From Conus ventricosus (taxonomy: Eukaryota; Mollusca; Gastropoda; Neogastropoda; Conidae): 64,000 bases of DNA. Shown one piece after another: positions 1 to 11,950 of the stretch. The notes under the pieces were generated by a model. The model was not told where the DNA came from. It made no database searches and saw only the letters and a program-made list of their open reading frames with translations. The position numbers and the translations under genes are program-made. Numbering within the stretch: position 1 is the stretch's first letter; every line of letters starts with the position of its first letter. The stretch spans positions 23,326,947-23,390,946 of the forward strand of contig CM031622.1 of assembly GCA_018398815.1 (NCBI GenBank), in the 5' to 3' direction.

Positions 1-27
1 TGGGTACAACCCCATCGACTGTAATAG

Positions 28-297
28 ACAGCGATCGAAGAAGACGATCAGGAGAAGAATTCAAGAGAAAACGAGGAGAAAATAATAGAGGAGGAAAACC
101 TCCATAGCAGTGAAGCGGTACGAAGACCGCTGACTGACCACGCCGAACGTCGGACCCGAAATGGCGAGAATAAAGAAAGGAGGCTCGAGCGACCGAAGCG
201 AAAAATCTTCGTCGATGTGAATGAACCGAGATGGCTATTGGGAATAAACCAACGAGCCGAGATCGATGAAATCCGGTGGAAATTGGGAAGAAAATAA
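28..297 (+). pseudogene. Open frame without start codon, possibly the tail of a retroelement pol
   Basis: From about base 28 to a TAA at 295-297 one frame stays open for about 90 codons. It encodes a very charged Glu/Lys/Arg-rich peptide that includes RRPLTDHAERRTRNGE and ends near WKLGRK. There is no in-frame ATG and two stops lie just upstream. Charged Arg-Pro-rich tails of this kind occur at the ends of LTR-retrotransposon polyproteins, but no diagnostic motif is present. It could equally be chance open sequence in a purine-rich stretch. Function is unknown. Confidence 0.15.
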
Positions 298-300
298 ACG

Positions 301-1285
301 TGAGAGTGGCCTGACGCTTACTGTAACAATACTACAAGGGTGACGCGTCCCCAAACCTGGCCCGCAGTAAGGGACGAATGGAGAACAAAATGGTGAAGAG
401 ATAGAGACGTGGCCTTCACGCCTAGAGCTTAAATTAATGAAATAAAATGCATCCAAAACCTCACGCGGCAAAGGTACCACAAAGGGTCGAACGTAAGCCA
501 CACAGAGCAAGAAAGAAGGCAGCACACAAGCAATCTCTACAAAAAACAGAATGATAGGCGAGACAGAGCATAAACCTGTCCTGTTAGGCGAGGAGGCCGA
601 GGCTTGAAATGAGGAACCGAAGTTTACACCGTATTCTTCCCTGCGGAAGTAGTGTGACGTCACGTTTATGGTCTATTACTGCAATTAGTCCACAAATAAA
701 TCTCGGCTGCAGATCTAACTAACGCCTAGTAATGCAAGGTCTGACATGGTAAAAGTATATGACAGCCAAAAAGCAAGTATGAATTGCCCTGTTAGCGTAA
801 AAACGAATATACAGGAATTGTTTTATTTGGTAATGTTCCATAAATGATGGTGTATCCCTGATTTTGGAGATTAATGTCCCGAAAGTAGGAAATTGGGTTG
901 GGCAGCTCCGAAAAGTGTGAGGTTCAGCATATAAAGAGAAATAAAAGATTGCAGGTACTTTTGTTTCAGGACCGTGTTAAGTGCAGTGACAGACATGTAG
1001 TATTGTTTTGGCTGAGTGATGTGCAAAGATGATGGAATCGTGGTGCAAGGACACACGATTCCGAGCCATGACCCGATCTACTACAGACACACTGATTCTG
1101 TTACTACTAGCGCTACTCTCTGTGACCGCGCAAGCGTCAGCCAGGTTTAAGTTCATTGTCTTTCAGCACTCACATCTAATCAAAACTGTTAGTGGAATTG
1201 GAGGGTCATATGTATTATTGTGTTGATCCTTTTTCTAAATTGAATTTTCACACAACACATGTAAACAAGGTATGAGATGTAGGGT
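301..1285. other. Non-coding sequence, nothing recognised
   Basis: No domain, repeat or RNA gene was recognised here. It is probably intronic sequence of the ZMYND8-like gene, because the first visible exon begins in mid-bromodomain further downstream. The minus-strand open frame at 235-663 and the short frames near 1029-1226 look like chance open frames. Confidence 0.4.
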
Positions 1286-1287
1286 TA

Positions 1288-2289
1288 CCGTAAATGTTCG
1301 GACTATAAGCCGCGACATTTTTTACTCCAGCTTATAAACCGCTGCGGCTTAAACAACGATGCAGCTATTTGCGATTTTTCCAATTCCAGGAGCAACACAA
1401 CCGTCCTCTATACATAGCTTCTCATAACTCACCATGTCCGGAGTTTAATGGTTCATTCGAAAATTATTTTCTATGATCTCCATGTTAAAGTAGGTATACT
1501 GTTTCACTTTGTTACAGTGTTAACAGGTCACTTTTATAAATCAAAGCATCACACACTTGAAGCATTCAGATCATTTGCTCAAGCACACACCCATGCTGAA
1601 AACGCAACGAAATGCCTACGATGCAGCTTTCAAGTTGAAGGTTATTGACCTGGCCATCGAAAAGGCAATGGAGCAGCTGCACACAGGAGCTTGGAATAAA
1701 TGAATCGATGATACGACGTTGGAGGAAGCAGCGTGGAGAATTGTCTTGTTGCAAGAAGACAACAAAGGCATTAGTAAGGCTGGACTGTGTGCTGCAGCAG
1801 ACGACAGTGCAAGCGACGATGCAGCAGCGACTTTTACCTTGCCTCAAGAGGAAAGCGACAGTGAAAACGAGGCTGAAGTCAGTGGCAAGATGGCGAAGGA
1901 AGCGCTACTATTTCTGTTCAACTCCGACACCGAAGAAGAAGACTTCAGCGGATTCAGTGGACAAGACAATGATGACATTGAATAAAGCTGATAATCCTCA
2001 AGAGGAAAGCGACAGTGAAAACAAGGCTGAAGTCAGTGACTAGATGGTGGAGGAGCGCTTCTATTTCTGTTCAACTCCGACACCGAAGAAGACGTCGGCA
2101 GATTCAGTGGACAGGACGATGATGACATTGAATAAAGGTGATAATCCTAAGGTTATGAGCTTTATTTTTGTTGTATATATCTGCGGCTTATAAACCAATG
2201 CAGCTTATTTGTGAAAAAAGTTCAGATTTTTAAAGAAATTTAGTGGGTGCGGCTTATGTACAGTGCGCTGAATAGACCGAACTTTACGG
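1288..2289 (+). mobile_element. pogo/Tigger-like DNA transposon, internally deleted (about 1.0 kb), TA target duplication
   Basis: The left end reads TA then CCGTAAATGTTCGGACTATA, and the right end is its imperfect reverse complement ending in TTTACGG then TA. This gives terminal inverted repeats and the TA duplication expected of the Tc1/mariner-pogo superfamily. A sub-terminal motif (GCGGCTTATA and variants) is repeated near both ends. Inside is a helix-turn-helix DNA-binding segment followed almost directly by an acidic tail, with no room for a DDE catalytic core. The copy is therefore non-autonomous. It lies upstream of exon 1 of the ZMYND8-like gene, in the same direction. Confidence 0.75.
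1602..1985 (+). pseudogene. Truncated Tigger/CENP-B-type transposase: HTH joined to acidic tail
   Basis: The translation shows NAYDAAFKLKVIDLAIEK, then after a one-base shift ELGINESMIRRWRKQR and CKKTTKA. This is the N-terminal helix-turn-helix (psq/brinker-like) domain typical of pogo/Tigger transposases. The frame at 1719-1985 continues into an acidic tail (EESDSENEAEVSG, SDTEEEDFSG) like the C-terminus of these proteins. The DDE core between the two is missing. A roughly 150-bp segment that encodes the acidic tail is duplicated in tandem (about 1843-1993 and 1997-2146). A DNA-binding fragment of this kind could in principle compete with full transposase, but the frameshift argues for decay. 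Confidence 0.6.
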
Positions 2290-2491
2290 TACTTCTTTCT
2301 GATTTGCAACCTCAACTGATTTGTTGTAATATTTGCACATGGTTATACACAACGTATGAAAAGTCAACAGTAATTGTTTTGAGATATATTGATTGACATA
2401 ACAATATAATCTCATTCAACAGAATGATTGATGTGACAATATATGTTATTCAGCAGAGCGATTGATGTAATGATATGATGTCGTTCAACAG

Positions 2492-2584
2492 AGTGAAGTG
2501 TTCCAGAAACCGGTCAACATGGCCGAGCTTCCGTCTTACACTGATGTTATTGTCAATCCCATGGACTTCTCTATGATGGAAAAG
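2492..2584 (+). CDS. ZMYND8: ZMYND8-like gene, exon: first part of bromodomain
   Basis: The exon (93 nt, 31 codons, phase 0) lies between an AG acceptor at 2490-2491 and a GTGGGT donor. It encodes SEVFQKPVNMAELPSYTDV followed by a segment ending NPMDFSMMEK. This matches the ZA-loop part of the ZMYND8 bromodomain, where vertebrate proteins have FQKPV, a Tyr, and HPMDL before the next exon. ZMYND8 is a nuclear reader of acetylated histone H3 (bromodomain) and methylated H3K36 (PWWP), and acts with transcriptional repressor complexes. The acceptor has a weak pyrimidine tract, so a boundary a few bases away is possible. The PHD-finger exons should lie upstream, outside the window. Confidence 0.85.
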
Positions 2585-3300
2585 GTGGGTGGTTTTGGGG
2601 CAGCTTGTCAATTTGCTCATTAGGGCATTCACAACTGATAGGTGTTCATGTTCCTTTGACATGGGCTGAAATCGGATACTCGCTTGGTGTATGTGCATGA
2701 AAGGTTTTATGCCACGTTTTGGCACATGTGCTTTGTTTCTTGGGATGGTTGGAGAGAGAATGAATTTGTGTTTCATTACCCACGGAACACCGATGTGCAC
2801 TGTGGAATCTCATGTATGTGTCGTTCTCAGTGAGGAGAGAAAGTAAACAGTGTTTCAGTGCAGTGCCTCGGTGACTTTTCAGCGAGTTGAGAGAGAAGGA
2901 GGTGGTGAGAGGGGGAGTGATTTTCTGCAACTGAAAATTGATTAGTGGAGTGATTCAACTGAACAGTTTCCGGCTGCAAGAAAATGAGAGTAAATAAATA
3001 AGTTTGTGTGAAATCAAAGATTGGGTCTCTGACTGAGAGATGAACCAAACAGTTGTTCGGAGGGAAAGAAAAAGATGTATCAGATTTGATCAGTGCAAAT
3101 TTGGTGAAGAAGGTTATCAGGGCACTGAATGATATGAGTGGTTTTTTTAAAACTGTGTGTAGACTTTAAAATGGTAACAAAAAACTTGGACCGCCAGTGT
3201 TGGGGGAAACTTAACCAGGTTTTGTGTGGAGTCCCATTTAAAGAGAAAAGGTAACAGATTACGTCTTAAAATGGAAAAGTTAACAGGTTCGTCAAATAAC
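2585..3300. other. Intron 1, 5' part, nothing recognised
   Basis: This stretch between exon 1 and the minisatellite has no coding or repeat structure that I recognise. The minus-strand open frames at 2450-3048 overlap the exon antisense or are chance. Confidence 0.5.
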
Positions 3301-3538
3301 ATGAATTATTAAAAAGTATGAATGTCCAGTGTAATTGGGATGATAGATGAAGTACAGATTGGCTGTCCCAGTCCTTGATCGATAGGTTGATAAAGGTCTG
3401 TGACTGATCCCGGTCTTGAATGATAGTCGTTGAGAAAAAAGGTGAGGGACCTGTCCCGTCATGAACGATAGGTTGATAAAGCTGTTGACTGTCCGGTCTT
3501 GAACGATAGGTTGATAAAGGTGTGACTGTCCAGTCCTT
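3301..3538. repeat. 37-bp minisatellite, left fragment
   Basis: About four to five degenerate units related to GATAGGTTGATAAAGGTGTG with CTGTCCAGTCTTGAAC. The same unit forms the large array starting at 20865. The break falls inside a unit, at the AGTCTT of the sequence CCAGTCTTGAACG. The two parts were therefore one array before the transposon at 3539-20864 inserted. Confidence 0.85.
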
Positions 3539-4019
3539 CTGACCTGTTTACTCTACGTTTTGGGCGTTAGCAAACTTCACGATATTTATGGCACTTGTGG
3601 CTACGATTGCTACGCCATAAAAAGTAACTACGCTTTATGTTCATTTTCTGTCCGCATTTCTTGCTCGCGCCGATTCCCCAGGGCCGCGTCCAAGTTTCTT
3701 GTTTGTAACCCGATCCAAGTTTTTTTCTCGCCAGCAGTTTGACTGGTTCAAGTTTAAAGCACGCACGCCTAAGTTACTGCTTTCTTACACTGCCGCGCAG
3801 TCCGCTGTCGCGCTGAAATCGGCTCCTGCTAAACACAGCTCTTTGACCCACTTTCACGTCGAGTCAACGTCTCGCGTCGTGCCGTGTGTTTGTGCCTTTC
3901 CATCTGCAGAGGAATATTCCACTATGGAAAGCGGAAACTAGGCAGTTGTCGTGAAACAGAGGAATGGACAGGATGATTTGATATTGGATGGATGCTAGCG
4001 AGGACATTTTCTAAGAAGC

Positions 4020-4436
4020 AGTCAAAATCGGCAAAAAAAACAACGTAAAAAGCAGGACAGAAATTTACCAAAAGCATCATGACAGCCTTTACACCTGTCG
4101 GTTCCTTCAAGAGAGGAGCCGAGTTGCGCACGCTGCTCGATATTGCGACTCTCATTTTCAGTGAACAACGGCGGCCTTCATATGACTGCAAAAACCACGT
4201 TGGCACTCAGGCGCACAAACAACGTGCAGGTGTAAAGTGTGCAAGCCAGTAATCATTTTTTGGCGTTCCGACGAAGCTTAAGGCAGGCCCCTCCAGTTCC
4301 AATCGACCGACGATGTCACAAAAAGGCAGAAAGAAGCCATCTTGTGACGGCTGATCGTCGACGTCAAATTCTTTCTTGCATCAGCTGGGGGAGATTGGCA
4401 AAAGCCATACAAGCTGTGTCCTGACTTAAAATCGCT
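4020..4436 (+). pseudogene. Transposase N-terminal exon with BED/C2H2-like zinc finger (frameshifted)
   Basis: Three frames together spell a finger of the type C-x2-C, FSVNNGGLH, then YDCKNHVGTQAHKQR. This matches the better copies in this window: CSVCNSDFSIGHGGANDCKR at about 29.5 kb, CELDFSVSHGGLND at about 41.1 kb, and CEVCACDFSIKSGGKDDCRR at about 54.9 kb. The pattern is a DNA-binding zinc finger at the front of a transposase. At least two frameshifts break this copy. A start codon may be the ATG at 3924, but its frame stops quickly, so the true start is not resolved. Confidence 0.5.
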
Positions 4437-4480
4437 GGAAGTAAATACGAGCTTTGTTTCTAGATATATGCACCAAACTG

Positions 4481-5485
4481 CCTCTGCTTCTCTCTCTTCT
4501 CTCTCTTTCTCTTCTCTCTCTCTCTCTCTCTCTCTCTCCCCCCCCCTCCTCTCCCCCTCTCGCTCTCACACACACCACAGTCACTTCGGATTACTCATTT
4601 ATGTATACACACACAAAGAAGGCAATCTAAGAAAGAAGTGTAAGTAAATAGTTATGTTTTTGTTTCCCTTGAAGTTTCTTTTAAACACCACAAACACCAC
4701 ACAACACACACGAACACAACACACCACACGCACTCGGAACACGCACACTCACTCACACACACACATGCACAACACACATGAACTACACACACAACATGAC
4801 ACACACGGCACAACACACATAACATGCACCACACCACACACACACTCACACACACACAAGTTTTCTTTTAACACACACACTACACCAACACAACCACTTA
4901 CACACACACAACACACAAGTTTTCAATTCAACACACACACACACACTTTCACCCACACACACATGCTCCACACACACAAAACACACTTAACTCACAAACA
5001 TGCACACACACACACGTTGAACATATATACATACTCAACACATTGACATTCACACTCACATGACATAAATACACATGCATGACTAAACACATACACACAC
5101 ATACCCACACACACATGGGACTTATAATATAAAACACCATGCACACACCGCGTGACATAATATTTACACACGCCACAGGACATTTTTTACACACACACAC
5201 ACCATGCATACTTACTCACATGACATACATACATACCTCAGTTACATACACACTTTTACACACACACACCACACACAGTTACACTCATACACAGTCACAC
5301 ACACCACAGTTTCACATACACAGTCCACACACACACAGTTACACACACATACCCACACACTGTCTTTACGCACACTCACACACACACACACACCACACAC
5401 ACACACACACTCACATGTCATACATAATAACCACACACACACACAGTCACATACACACCAGTATACACTTACACACACTATGAAC
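4481..5485. repeat. CT- and CA-rich microsatellite block
   Basis: A (CT)n tract at about 4486-4565 is followed by interrupted (CA)n and ACAC-rich sequence to 5480. The long His/Thr-rich and Cys/Val-rich open frames on both strands here are translations of the repeat, not genes. The block separates the zinc-finger exon from the catalytic segments of the transposase, so it may be intronic in that element. Confidence 0.9.
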
Positions 5486-5515
5486 TTATTACTGTTGTAA
5501 TTTTCTCGTTTTGTA

Positions 5516-7615
5516 GAATTCAGAGTGGCCGCAACAAGCGACCAGCCCTTGATTAAGGTGATGGCGCGAGAGGAGTCTGCAAGCATCGCTGAGCGGATGT
5601 TGAAAAAGGGTCCCTACACTGTTTCCACAGATGGCCTCCAACGACTTCTGGCTCTGGTACCAAACCCCCAGTTTCCAGTGGTTGTCTCGGACGATCAACA
5701 GAGAGATCTGCCTTGAAGAGTCACTGTTGTTGTCGCTCTTCCTGTTTGACAACGGACTGCTCTGGTAAGAAGTTCTCACTATGTTGAATACATTTGATTA
5801 TATTCATTATTGCATTGGTGTCCATGTTTTGAATTTACAGGAAGGTGTAGATTTTCGATGTGGAAGATGCAGCCTGCACAAAAGTGAGCCACAAATTGCC
5901 TAACTGTCAACTTTCTTGGTTGTCAGGTTGCAAATACAGTAAGCCGGTGTTTGTGCAAGGTGCTCTTGTTATCTCCTCTACTCGTCTCTGTCTCTCTCTC
6001 TCTCTCTTTCTTCTCTCTCTCTCTTCTCTCGCTCTCTTTTGATTTCCGAGATCATCAATCCTAGGAACGATTGCGCCTGTGTTGATGTGTGTTGCAGGCC
6101 CGGGAAAACTTTGCCAATCTGCTGGTAGGCAGAGCTAGCCAACTGCTGCCTGCATTTCCTGGACCAACTGCCTCAGCCTTGGGTCGAGACAACGCCCCAG
6201 TGATGACCGGCAGAAAAAAAGGGGTGTTGTTTGCCTTCTGAAAGAGGAGCAGCCTGAGATCTACTTGTCTGGCCGCGCTGCACCATGCACATGGTGCACA
6301 ATGCTGCAAAGAAGGGTATGACACCTGCCCTCCATAGAAAGCAGCCTTATTGACATTTTTTACTACTTTCGAAAAGAGGTCAGACCGCCAACAAAGATTC
6401 AAGGAGGCATCCCGAAGAGATGTACGTCACAGGCATGATCAGAAACTGATCATAGCATGTCCAGCACCAGGTGGCCTGTGTAGCATCAGGAAGGCACTTC
6501 AAAGAATGATAGCCAATGAGGATGACCTGAGTGATTTCTTTGGTCACGAGAAGAAGTCACATGGGGTCGGGCATCAGCTCATACGCAGCCCAGTATGGGC
6601 GATGGCATCTTCGTTTCGTCCAATCACCCACAAATAAATTTTTTCAGCCTCTTCTTAGCTCACACCTTCAAGGTTTTTGAGCCCATACCTGCTGTCTTAC
6701 AGGAAGAAGGGACCATGATCCATAGAATGAGGAGGGACAATGCTGCGGTATGGTTAGTGCTCCTTTCACCAAGTTTGTCAAAGCCAAGTGTCTATGTACA
6801 AGGACTTGAGCGACTGTGGAATACCAAGCTGACTTACCAACCAGAAGGACGCAACTGTGAGATCGTCATTGGTAGTAAGATGCGACGAGCCCTTCCTGAT
6901 GCCATAGAAGGCAAACACTGAAAGATCGAGAGAATCGCAGAAATTCTTCTGCTACGTGAAGAATTTCTTTGTGGTGGTCACGAATATCTGCTCAAGTGGT
7001 TCGCCTATTTCTGACCCACTTCTTTGCTTGTTGAGGTGGAGATGTCACCTGCAGGTGGTCCAAGTTCCACATGCCTAGGTTATTTCCTCCAGAAAAGTTC
7101 CCTTGGGTTTGCTGCAGAGAATGTGTCTGTGTATGATGTCTCAGACAGTCCATTTTCCAGTACCAGTCTACTGGACCATTTCATCATGCTGGTCTAAGGA
7201 GAAAAGCAGGAAAGAAGATGAGGATGGTCATCAGACGAGGAGGATGAGAATGGTTGAGGACAATTAAAGGAGAAGCACTGCGCTTGGTTCCATCTGGACA
7301 GTATCGGGTTGCTGCAGGAGGGGGCCTTTAGTGATTTGTCACTGGTGGTGAGGGATTTTAACAATGCCACAACAGCTCCGGGCACATTGTGGAGAGGATT
7401 TTCTCCTGTGTGCGGAAAGACAAAAAAAAAAAAAAAAAAAAACGAACAGGAGCCAGCCATGGCTGATGACACTCTGGACACGCCTTCTTGTGCGGTTGAA
7501 AGGGTCTAAGAAACGGCCTGTTGATGCTGTGGTGCCCTCACTTGGTTGCTTCGCTTAAGAAAGCTCAGAAGTGCTACTATCTGAGTCTGAAGAATAAAAA
7601 TTCACAGTGGGACTG
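5516..7615 (+). pseudogene. hAT-related transposase, catalytic and C-terminal segments (broken)
   Basis: Segments in several frames follow the order of one transposase. AREESASIAERMLKKGPYTV runs into a STDG motif (about 5621-5635). Then come DNAPVMTGRKKGV (6187 on), a Cys/His region ending in HNAAKKG (about 6278-6320), and FEKRSDRQQRFKE (6369 on). RMIANEDDLSDFFGHEKK is at about 6508 and VIGSKMRRALPDA at about 6865. A C-terminal stretch with ERIFS-like and EPAMADDTLD residues at 7385-7490 resembles hAT dimerisation regions. A GTAAGAA donor follows 5764 and possible acceptors lie near 5840 and 6096, so the gene probably had introns. Several one-base shifts and stops are present. The outer LINE inserted about 120 bp downstream of the C-terminus. 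Confidence 0.6.
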
Positions 7616-8959
7616 TTGATTGGATTAGGTGGTTGTGTAGGACTGAATTGTTCAAGGAGGAAGCTACATCAATGAACATTTTACCGTTTGTGTGCATCTA
7701 TAGTTGCTCTTACAATATGGACACTTGTGAGAAAAAGATCCCTACGGGGGGTTGGGACCGTGTCGTGGTCGGAGGGTTTTGCGTGGGTTCCTGTGATCCC
7801 TTAGGCTTTGCTGGCGGGGGGCATCATTACTTGGACGATAGGGCTGTTTTATTCACACTAGCTTCTAGGCCTGAGAGGTGCAGATGCTGTTTGGCCTAGC
7901 GTAAGTGTAAGGAGGTTGGAGTTGACTGCCCTCCCGGTTGGGGACTTCCCATGGCAGATAGGCTAAGGGTGAGATCCTGACTAAGAGTAACCGCCTTTCT
8001 ACTTTTCTTGTTTTTCTGCCTCCCTTATTTGGCCCTTGTTCTATCTTCCGTCTCCCCTTCAAGTTCTTCTTTTCCACACTCCTTTTCCTGCTGTGGTATC
8101 CTTAAGATCCGCCGCGTTTGCCGTGCGGTGCGTCTGTGTCGGAGGGGGTATGAGATCCTGGTGATTGAGAGGCCAGCGCTCTCAACACATCACTTTGGCT
8201 CGGACCTCTCCTAGACGGGAGTACACTTTGGCCCGGGTGTACTAATCGGTCCCCTTCTTGGGGTATGGGTCAAGACGGGCAGTTCCCAGCTGGCCAATTA
8301 AACCCCTGCAGTGCTTCAGCTCTTTGTTCCCGGGAGATGCAGCATGATCAGGGGGAGGTGATAGGGTTGTTGCTTTGCTTGTCGTATGGTCTCTCCAGAA
8401 AGCCGGAAGGGGTCAAGACATTGGTGTCTTGGCCTGGCCCCTTAGTTGGTCTCAAATGGGGGGGGGGGGTGGGTGGGTAAGGGAGGATGATTACAATTAA
8501 AGTAAAATATGACTTCTTCGAAAAAAACTACCCCCCCAAAAGAAGAGGAAGGACAGTATCCCCTATTTCAGGGGGGATTTTGAAACTGACAGTTGATCTG
8601 ACGTGAGGTAAGACAGAAGACAGGTTTCGGGGCTTCCTGGCTCGTGGTGGAAGGGACAGAGCAGAAAGACACCCTTTTTCAGCTCTGAGCCCTTTTGCTG
8701 TCCAAAAGGGCTTTCATGGTATAGCAGGTGAACCTAGGTCCATAAAAAGCGGGTTGCAGGATGGTTCGTTTCTTGTTCAATGTCGATCACAGTGAAACAA
8801 TTGAGAACAGCTGTTGAAAGCAATAAAATAGTGGATTGGGAGATCGGGTTTGACTCCCCATTTAAACAGTTATAGACATTCCCAAAGGTGTGTTGATGTG
8901 ATTCGCTGCAGAGATCTTAGCGGGGTGTCTCAGAGGCAGAAATAAAAACGGAAACTGGC

Positions 8960-9850
8960 GTCCCAGGGTGTGACGGGAGGTTGCGCAGGGTGACAGTCAA
9001 GAAAGGTGCCAGAAGAGAGAGTGGCCTCCAAACACCCTTTTCTGACCTTCTGCAACCCTGTGCTGCCTCCGGGTCATCAAAGTGGCTACTGATTGTCGGG
9101 TTTCAGTTGTACGTTCCCGTCCCCGTAGAGGTCTGCGTCCGATTGCCAGAAGTTTGGCCATGTCAGAGACCGTTGTTCTGTGGCAGGAGGTGTGTGGTAT
9201 TTGCTGAAGGCGAACCCATGATGCGGCCGTATTGAAGATCCGGCACAGTGTGAACTGGATGTGCGACCATCCTCCTCTTCCACGGAATTGTCCCTCTGTT
9301 TGGATTCAGGTATCTGCAAATACAACAGGGTTAAGAACAGAAAAGAAGAATCTCCTTTTTTTGAAGCCCGCAAGCAGGTTGTGGGCAATCGCTCGCCGAC
9401 AGCTTCTTCATATGCTTCGGCCGTAACGAATGTTCCAAAACAGTCCAACTCTGGTCAGTCTGCTGTCAGATGATACTTTACGTTTTCGACCGAAAGACAT
9501 TGCAAAGGAAGAAAAACTGTCAGCTCTGGTGAAGCAGTCACCACCTCTCACCCAAAGTGAGTTTGCCCCTGGTGTGGAGGCAAAAATCAGCCACCCCTCA
9601 GACTGCCCAGCAGTTCTACATACATCTGAGCGGGGCAGCATTAAAAAACCTGCACCCGACCTCGAACTCCTCTGTCCCAGTGCCCATGCGGGCAAGGGAG
9701 TTCAAACCCAGTGTGGAGATGGTGGAGGTAAAGAAGAACATAGAAACCTCCACACGGTCTCAAAACCCAGACCTTACTTCACTCGTAGCTCGTGGCAACG
9801 TCTTGCCAGCAGGTAGCACTGCAAGATAGTCCAGTGAAATTAAGCAACAA
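8960..9850 (+). pseudogene. LINE ORF1 (gag-like, CCHC zinc knuckle), outer copy
   Basis: Frames at 8981-9235, 9261-9473 and 9430-9816 are pieces of one ORF1. The knuckle is read at about 9125-9180: Cys, a Cys/Phe-Arg segment, QKFGHVRDRC. The inner copy preserves the same motif at about 13101-13160. A Ser/Pro-rich tail follows (SPTASSYASAV, then many Pro and Lys residues). ORF1 proteins of this class bind element RNA. Frameshifts break the copy at several places. Confidence 0.6.
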
Positions 9851-9923
9851 ATTTTACAGCTTTAGCGGCTGAGGTTGAGGAAGGAGATGACCTGATCTCT
9901 TTCCTTGTCGACCTCCTGCTCTT

Positions 9924-11496
9924 GGACAATTACAAAATATCCTTGGAATATCCGTGGTCTAAAATCCAATCTTTTTCGATGGCAGCTGCAGCTTCTGTGT
10001 CATCTATGAATCCTTCTGCTGGCTCTTCAAGAAACCCAAATTCAAGCCAGAAGACCCTTTCACTCTTTCTGGCTTTAATATTTTTCAAAACCTGCCCCAA
10101 CCTCCCCCCACCATTCCACGTTGGGATGTCGGGCGGTGTTGCCCTTCTCCTTCATCAAAACTTTGTTGTATGTCCTGTCGATCTGTCTACCATCCTTCTG
10201 GGCTGTAGTGCGAGAGTCACTCTCCACAAGACTGTCACCATCTGTGCTTGTTTCTACCGCAAATCTAGTCCCGGTTTGTCGTCAGGATCCTTGTCAGTCT
10301 GTTAGGGGGAAACTTCCTCCGACCTTTTTTGCTGTTGTGGTGACTGTAAACGTGTCACAACCCTCTTTGGGTGTAGTACCGGTTCGTCATCCAGAGGTCT
10401 GCTGATTGAGGATGTCCTTTCGGATTTGGATTTGTGTTGTCTGAACGAGGATCTGCAACTTACCTCCATTCTTCCACAGGTTCCTTTTCATGTTTAGATT
10501 TGTCGGTTTTGTGACCCCTCGCTGGTCCTGGACGATGAGTGGTCTGTCCATGACGATTCTGCACGGAGAGGTGGCATTTCCCTGTCCTTCTACAACCTGT
10601 AATACTGAACACGTCTCTGTCTCTCAGCTTTAAATTATAAGAAAGGCAAAAATGGGATCTCTTTTGCAGCCACTGTTTCTAAGGAGTTCCAGGACACTGA
10701 TTTTTTTCAGAGTCCTGACCCAGCTGAATCACTGTCTAACACTATGATTTTAATGTGCTTAAGCCTGTATTCCAGTGTCTTCCACGATATAAACTTTCAC
10801 ATGCCAAAAACACCGGTTTCGATTCAGATGCCAACAAATTTCCAAAGTTAGAAAAACGGCTCAGCGTCAGGTTATACCAACGGCCTTCGGGTTCCCAACG
10901 CTCGAGCCCATCAGAAAACTCCGTGCTAAATCAAAGACACACTTTTAAAAAAATCAGTAAAGTCGGTCCTGGGAGTAAGCTTCTGCCTCCAGGCTGACAT
11001 CAAATAACTTCCAAGGGAGATAAAAGTGTGGAACTCTTTAAGAAAATCAAAGGGGGAAAGAACACCTGTCCCCACTGTGAAACCATTCTCAAGTTTTCGA
11101 TCTTTAATAACAGAGAAGAAAGCAGTTGCTTCTTATTGCTTGCTGCAAACCATTGAAAAAAAGAATTCTTTGCTTCTTCTATTGAAATCCGTACTTTTGT
11201 CAAAAAACAAAGCCCTTAAAGAAAATCACCCTGCAACTATAATCCGAACTACCAACTACATGAAGACTACCAATCTTCCTTTCACATATAAACGAGCTGA
11301 AATCTGGGCCATACTCTCTTGCAGCGATTCCTCTCCAGGTATAGGATGACATTCATTATTCAAAACTATTGGAAAACATCTTCCGCTAAAAGTTAGGTCT
11401 GAACATCCTGTTACAGGTATACAACCAGTGTGGGGACTACAGGTTTGTTTCCACCCTCTTGGCCGGGCAGGAAAGCCCTCATTATTTCCCATCCCC
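9924..11496 (+). pseudogene. LINE ORF2, endonuclease half, outer copy (interrupted)
   Basis: The region opens with a WNIRGLK-type endonuclease motif near 9950 and continues with GGVALLLHQNFVV at about 10130. The inner copy has the equivalent ALQETQIQ motif intact. The linker towards reverse transcriptase reaches the FPIP segment at 11482-11496, where the second LINE copy inserted. The reading frame resumes at 17984. The copy has frameshifts, and the start ATG seen in the inner copy is lost here. Confidence 0.6.
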
Positions 11497-11723
11497 TCCT
11501 GGGGGTTTGCGACCTTGTCGTGGGTGGAGGGTTTGCGTGAGGGTCCAGTGATCCCTTAGGCTTTGCTGGGGGGGGCATAATACTTGGAGATAGGCTGTTT
11601 TTTTCACACTGCTTCTAGGCTGAGAGGTGCAGATGCAGTGCTGTTTGGCCTAAGCGTAACGACGGTAAGGTGTTGCGGATGCCCCTGGTAGGGCTTCCCA
11701 TGTCAGATGGCCTAAGGGTGAGG

Positions 11724-11950
11724 GATGCCAGGGGGGGGGGGCGGGAAGGAGGGGGGGGAGGGAGGGAGGGGGGGGGGGGGGGAGGGGGTGGGTGGGAGGA
11801 AGGGGGAGGCAGGGGGGGGGAGGAGGGGGGGGGGAGGGGATGGGGGGAGGGGGGAGGGGGGGGGGGGGGGATGGGAGGGGGGGGGGGGGGGATGGGGAGG
11901 GGGGCGGGGGGGGGGGGAGGGGGTGAAGGAGGGGAGGGGAGGAAGGGATG
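11724..11950. repeat. G-rich low-complexity insertion in the inner LINE 5' region
   Basis: About 225 bases that are almost only G with scattered A. In the outer copy the flanking words (CTAAGGGTGAG and GATCCTGACTAAGAGTAAC) are directly adjacent. The inner copy has gained this block between them. It could form G-quadruplexes if real, or it could be an assembly or base-calling artefact. The Gly/Arg-rich open frames here are not genes. Confidence 0.85.

Noticed and set aside
1029..1226. Small secreted or membrane protein with a LILLLLALL segment
   Set aside because: The frame has a plausible hydrophobic stretch but no family match, no supporting splice sites, and sits just outside the Tigger-like element in likely intron.
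4652..5586. His/Thr-rich and Cys/Val-rich proteins
   Set aside because: Translations of (CA)n microsatellite on both strands.
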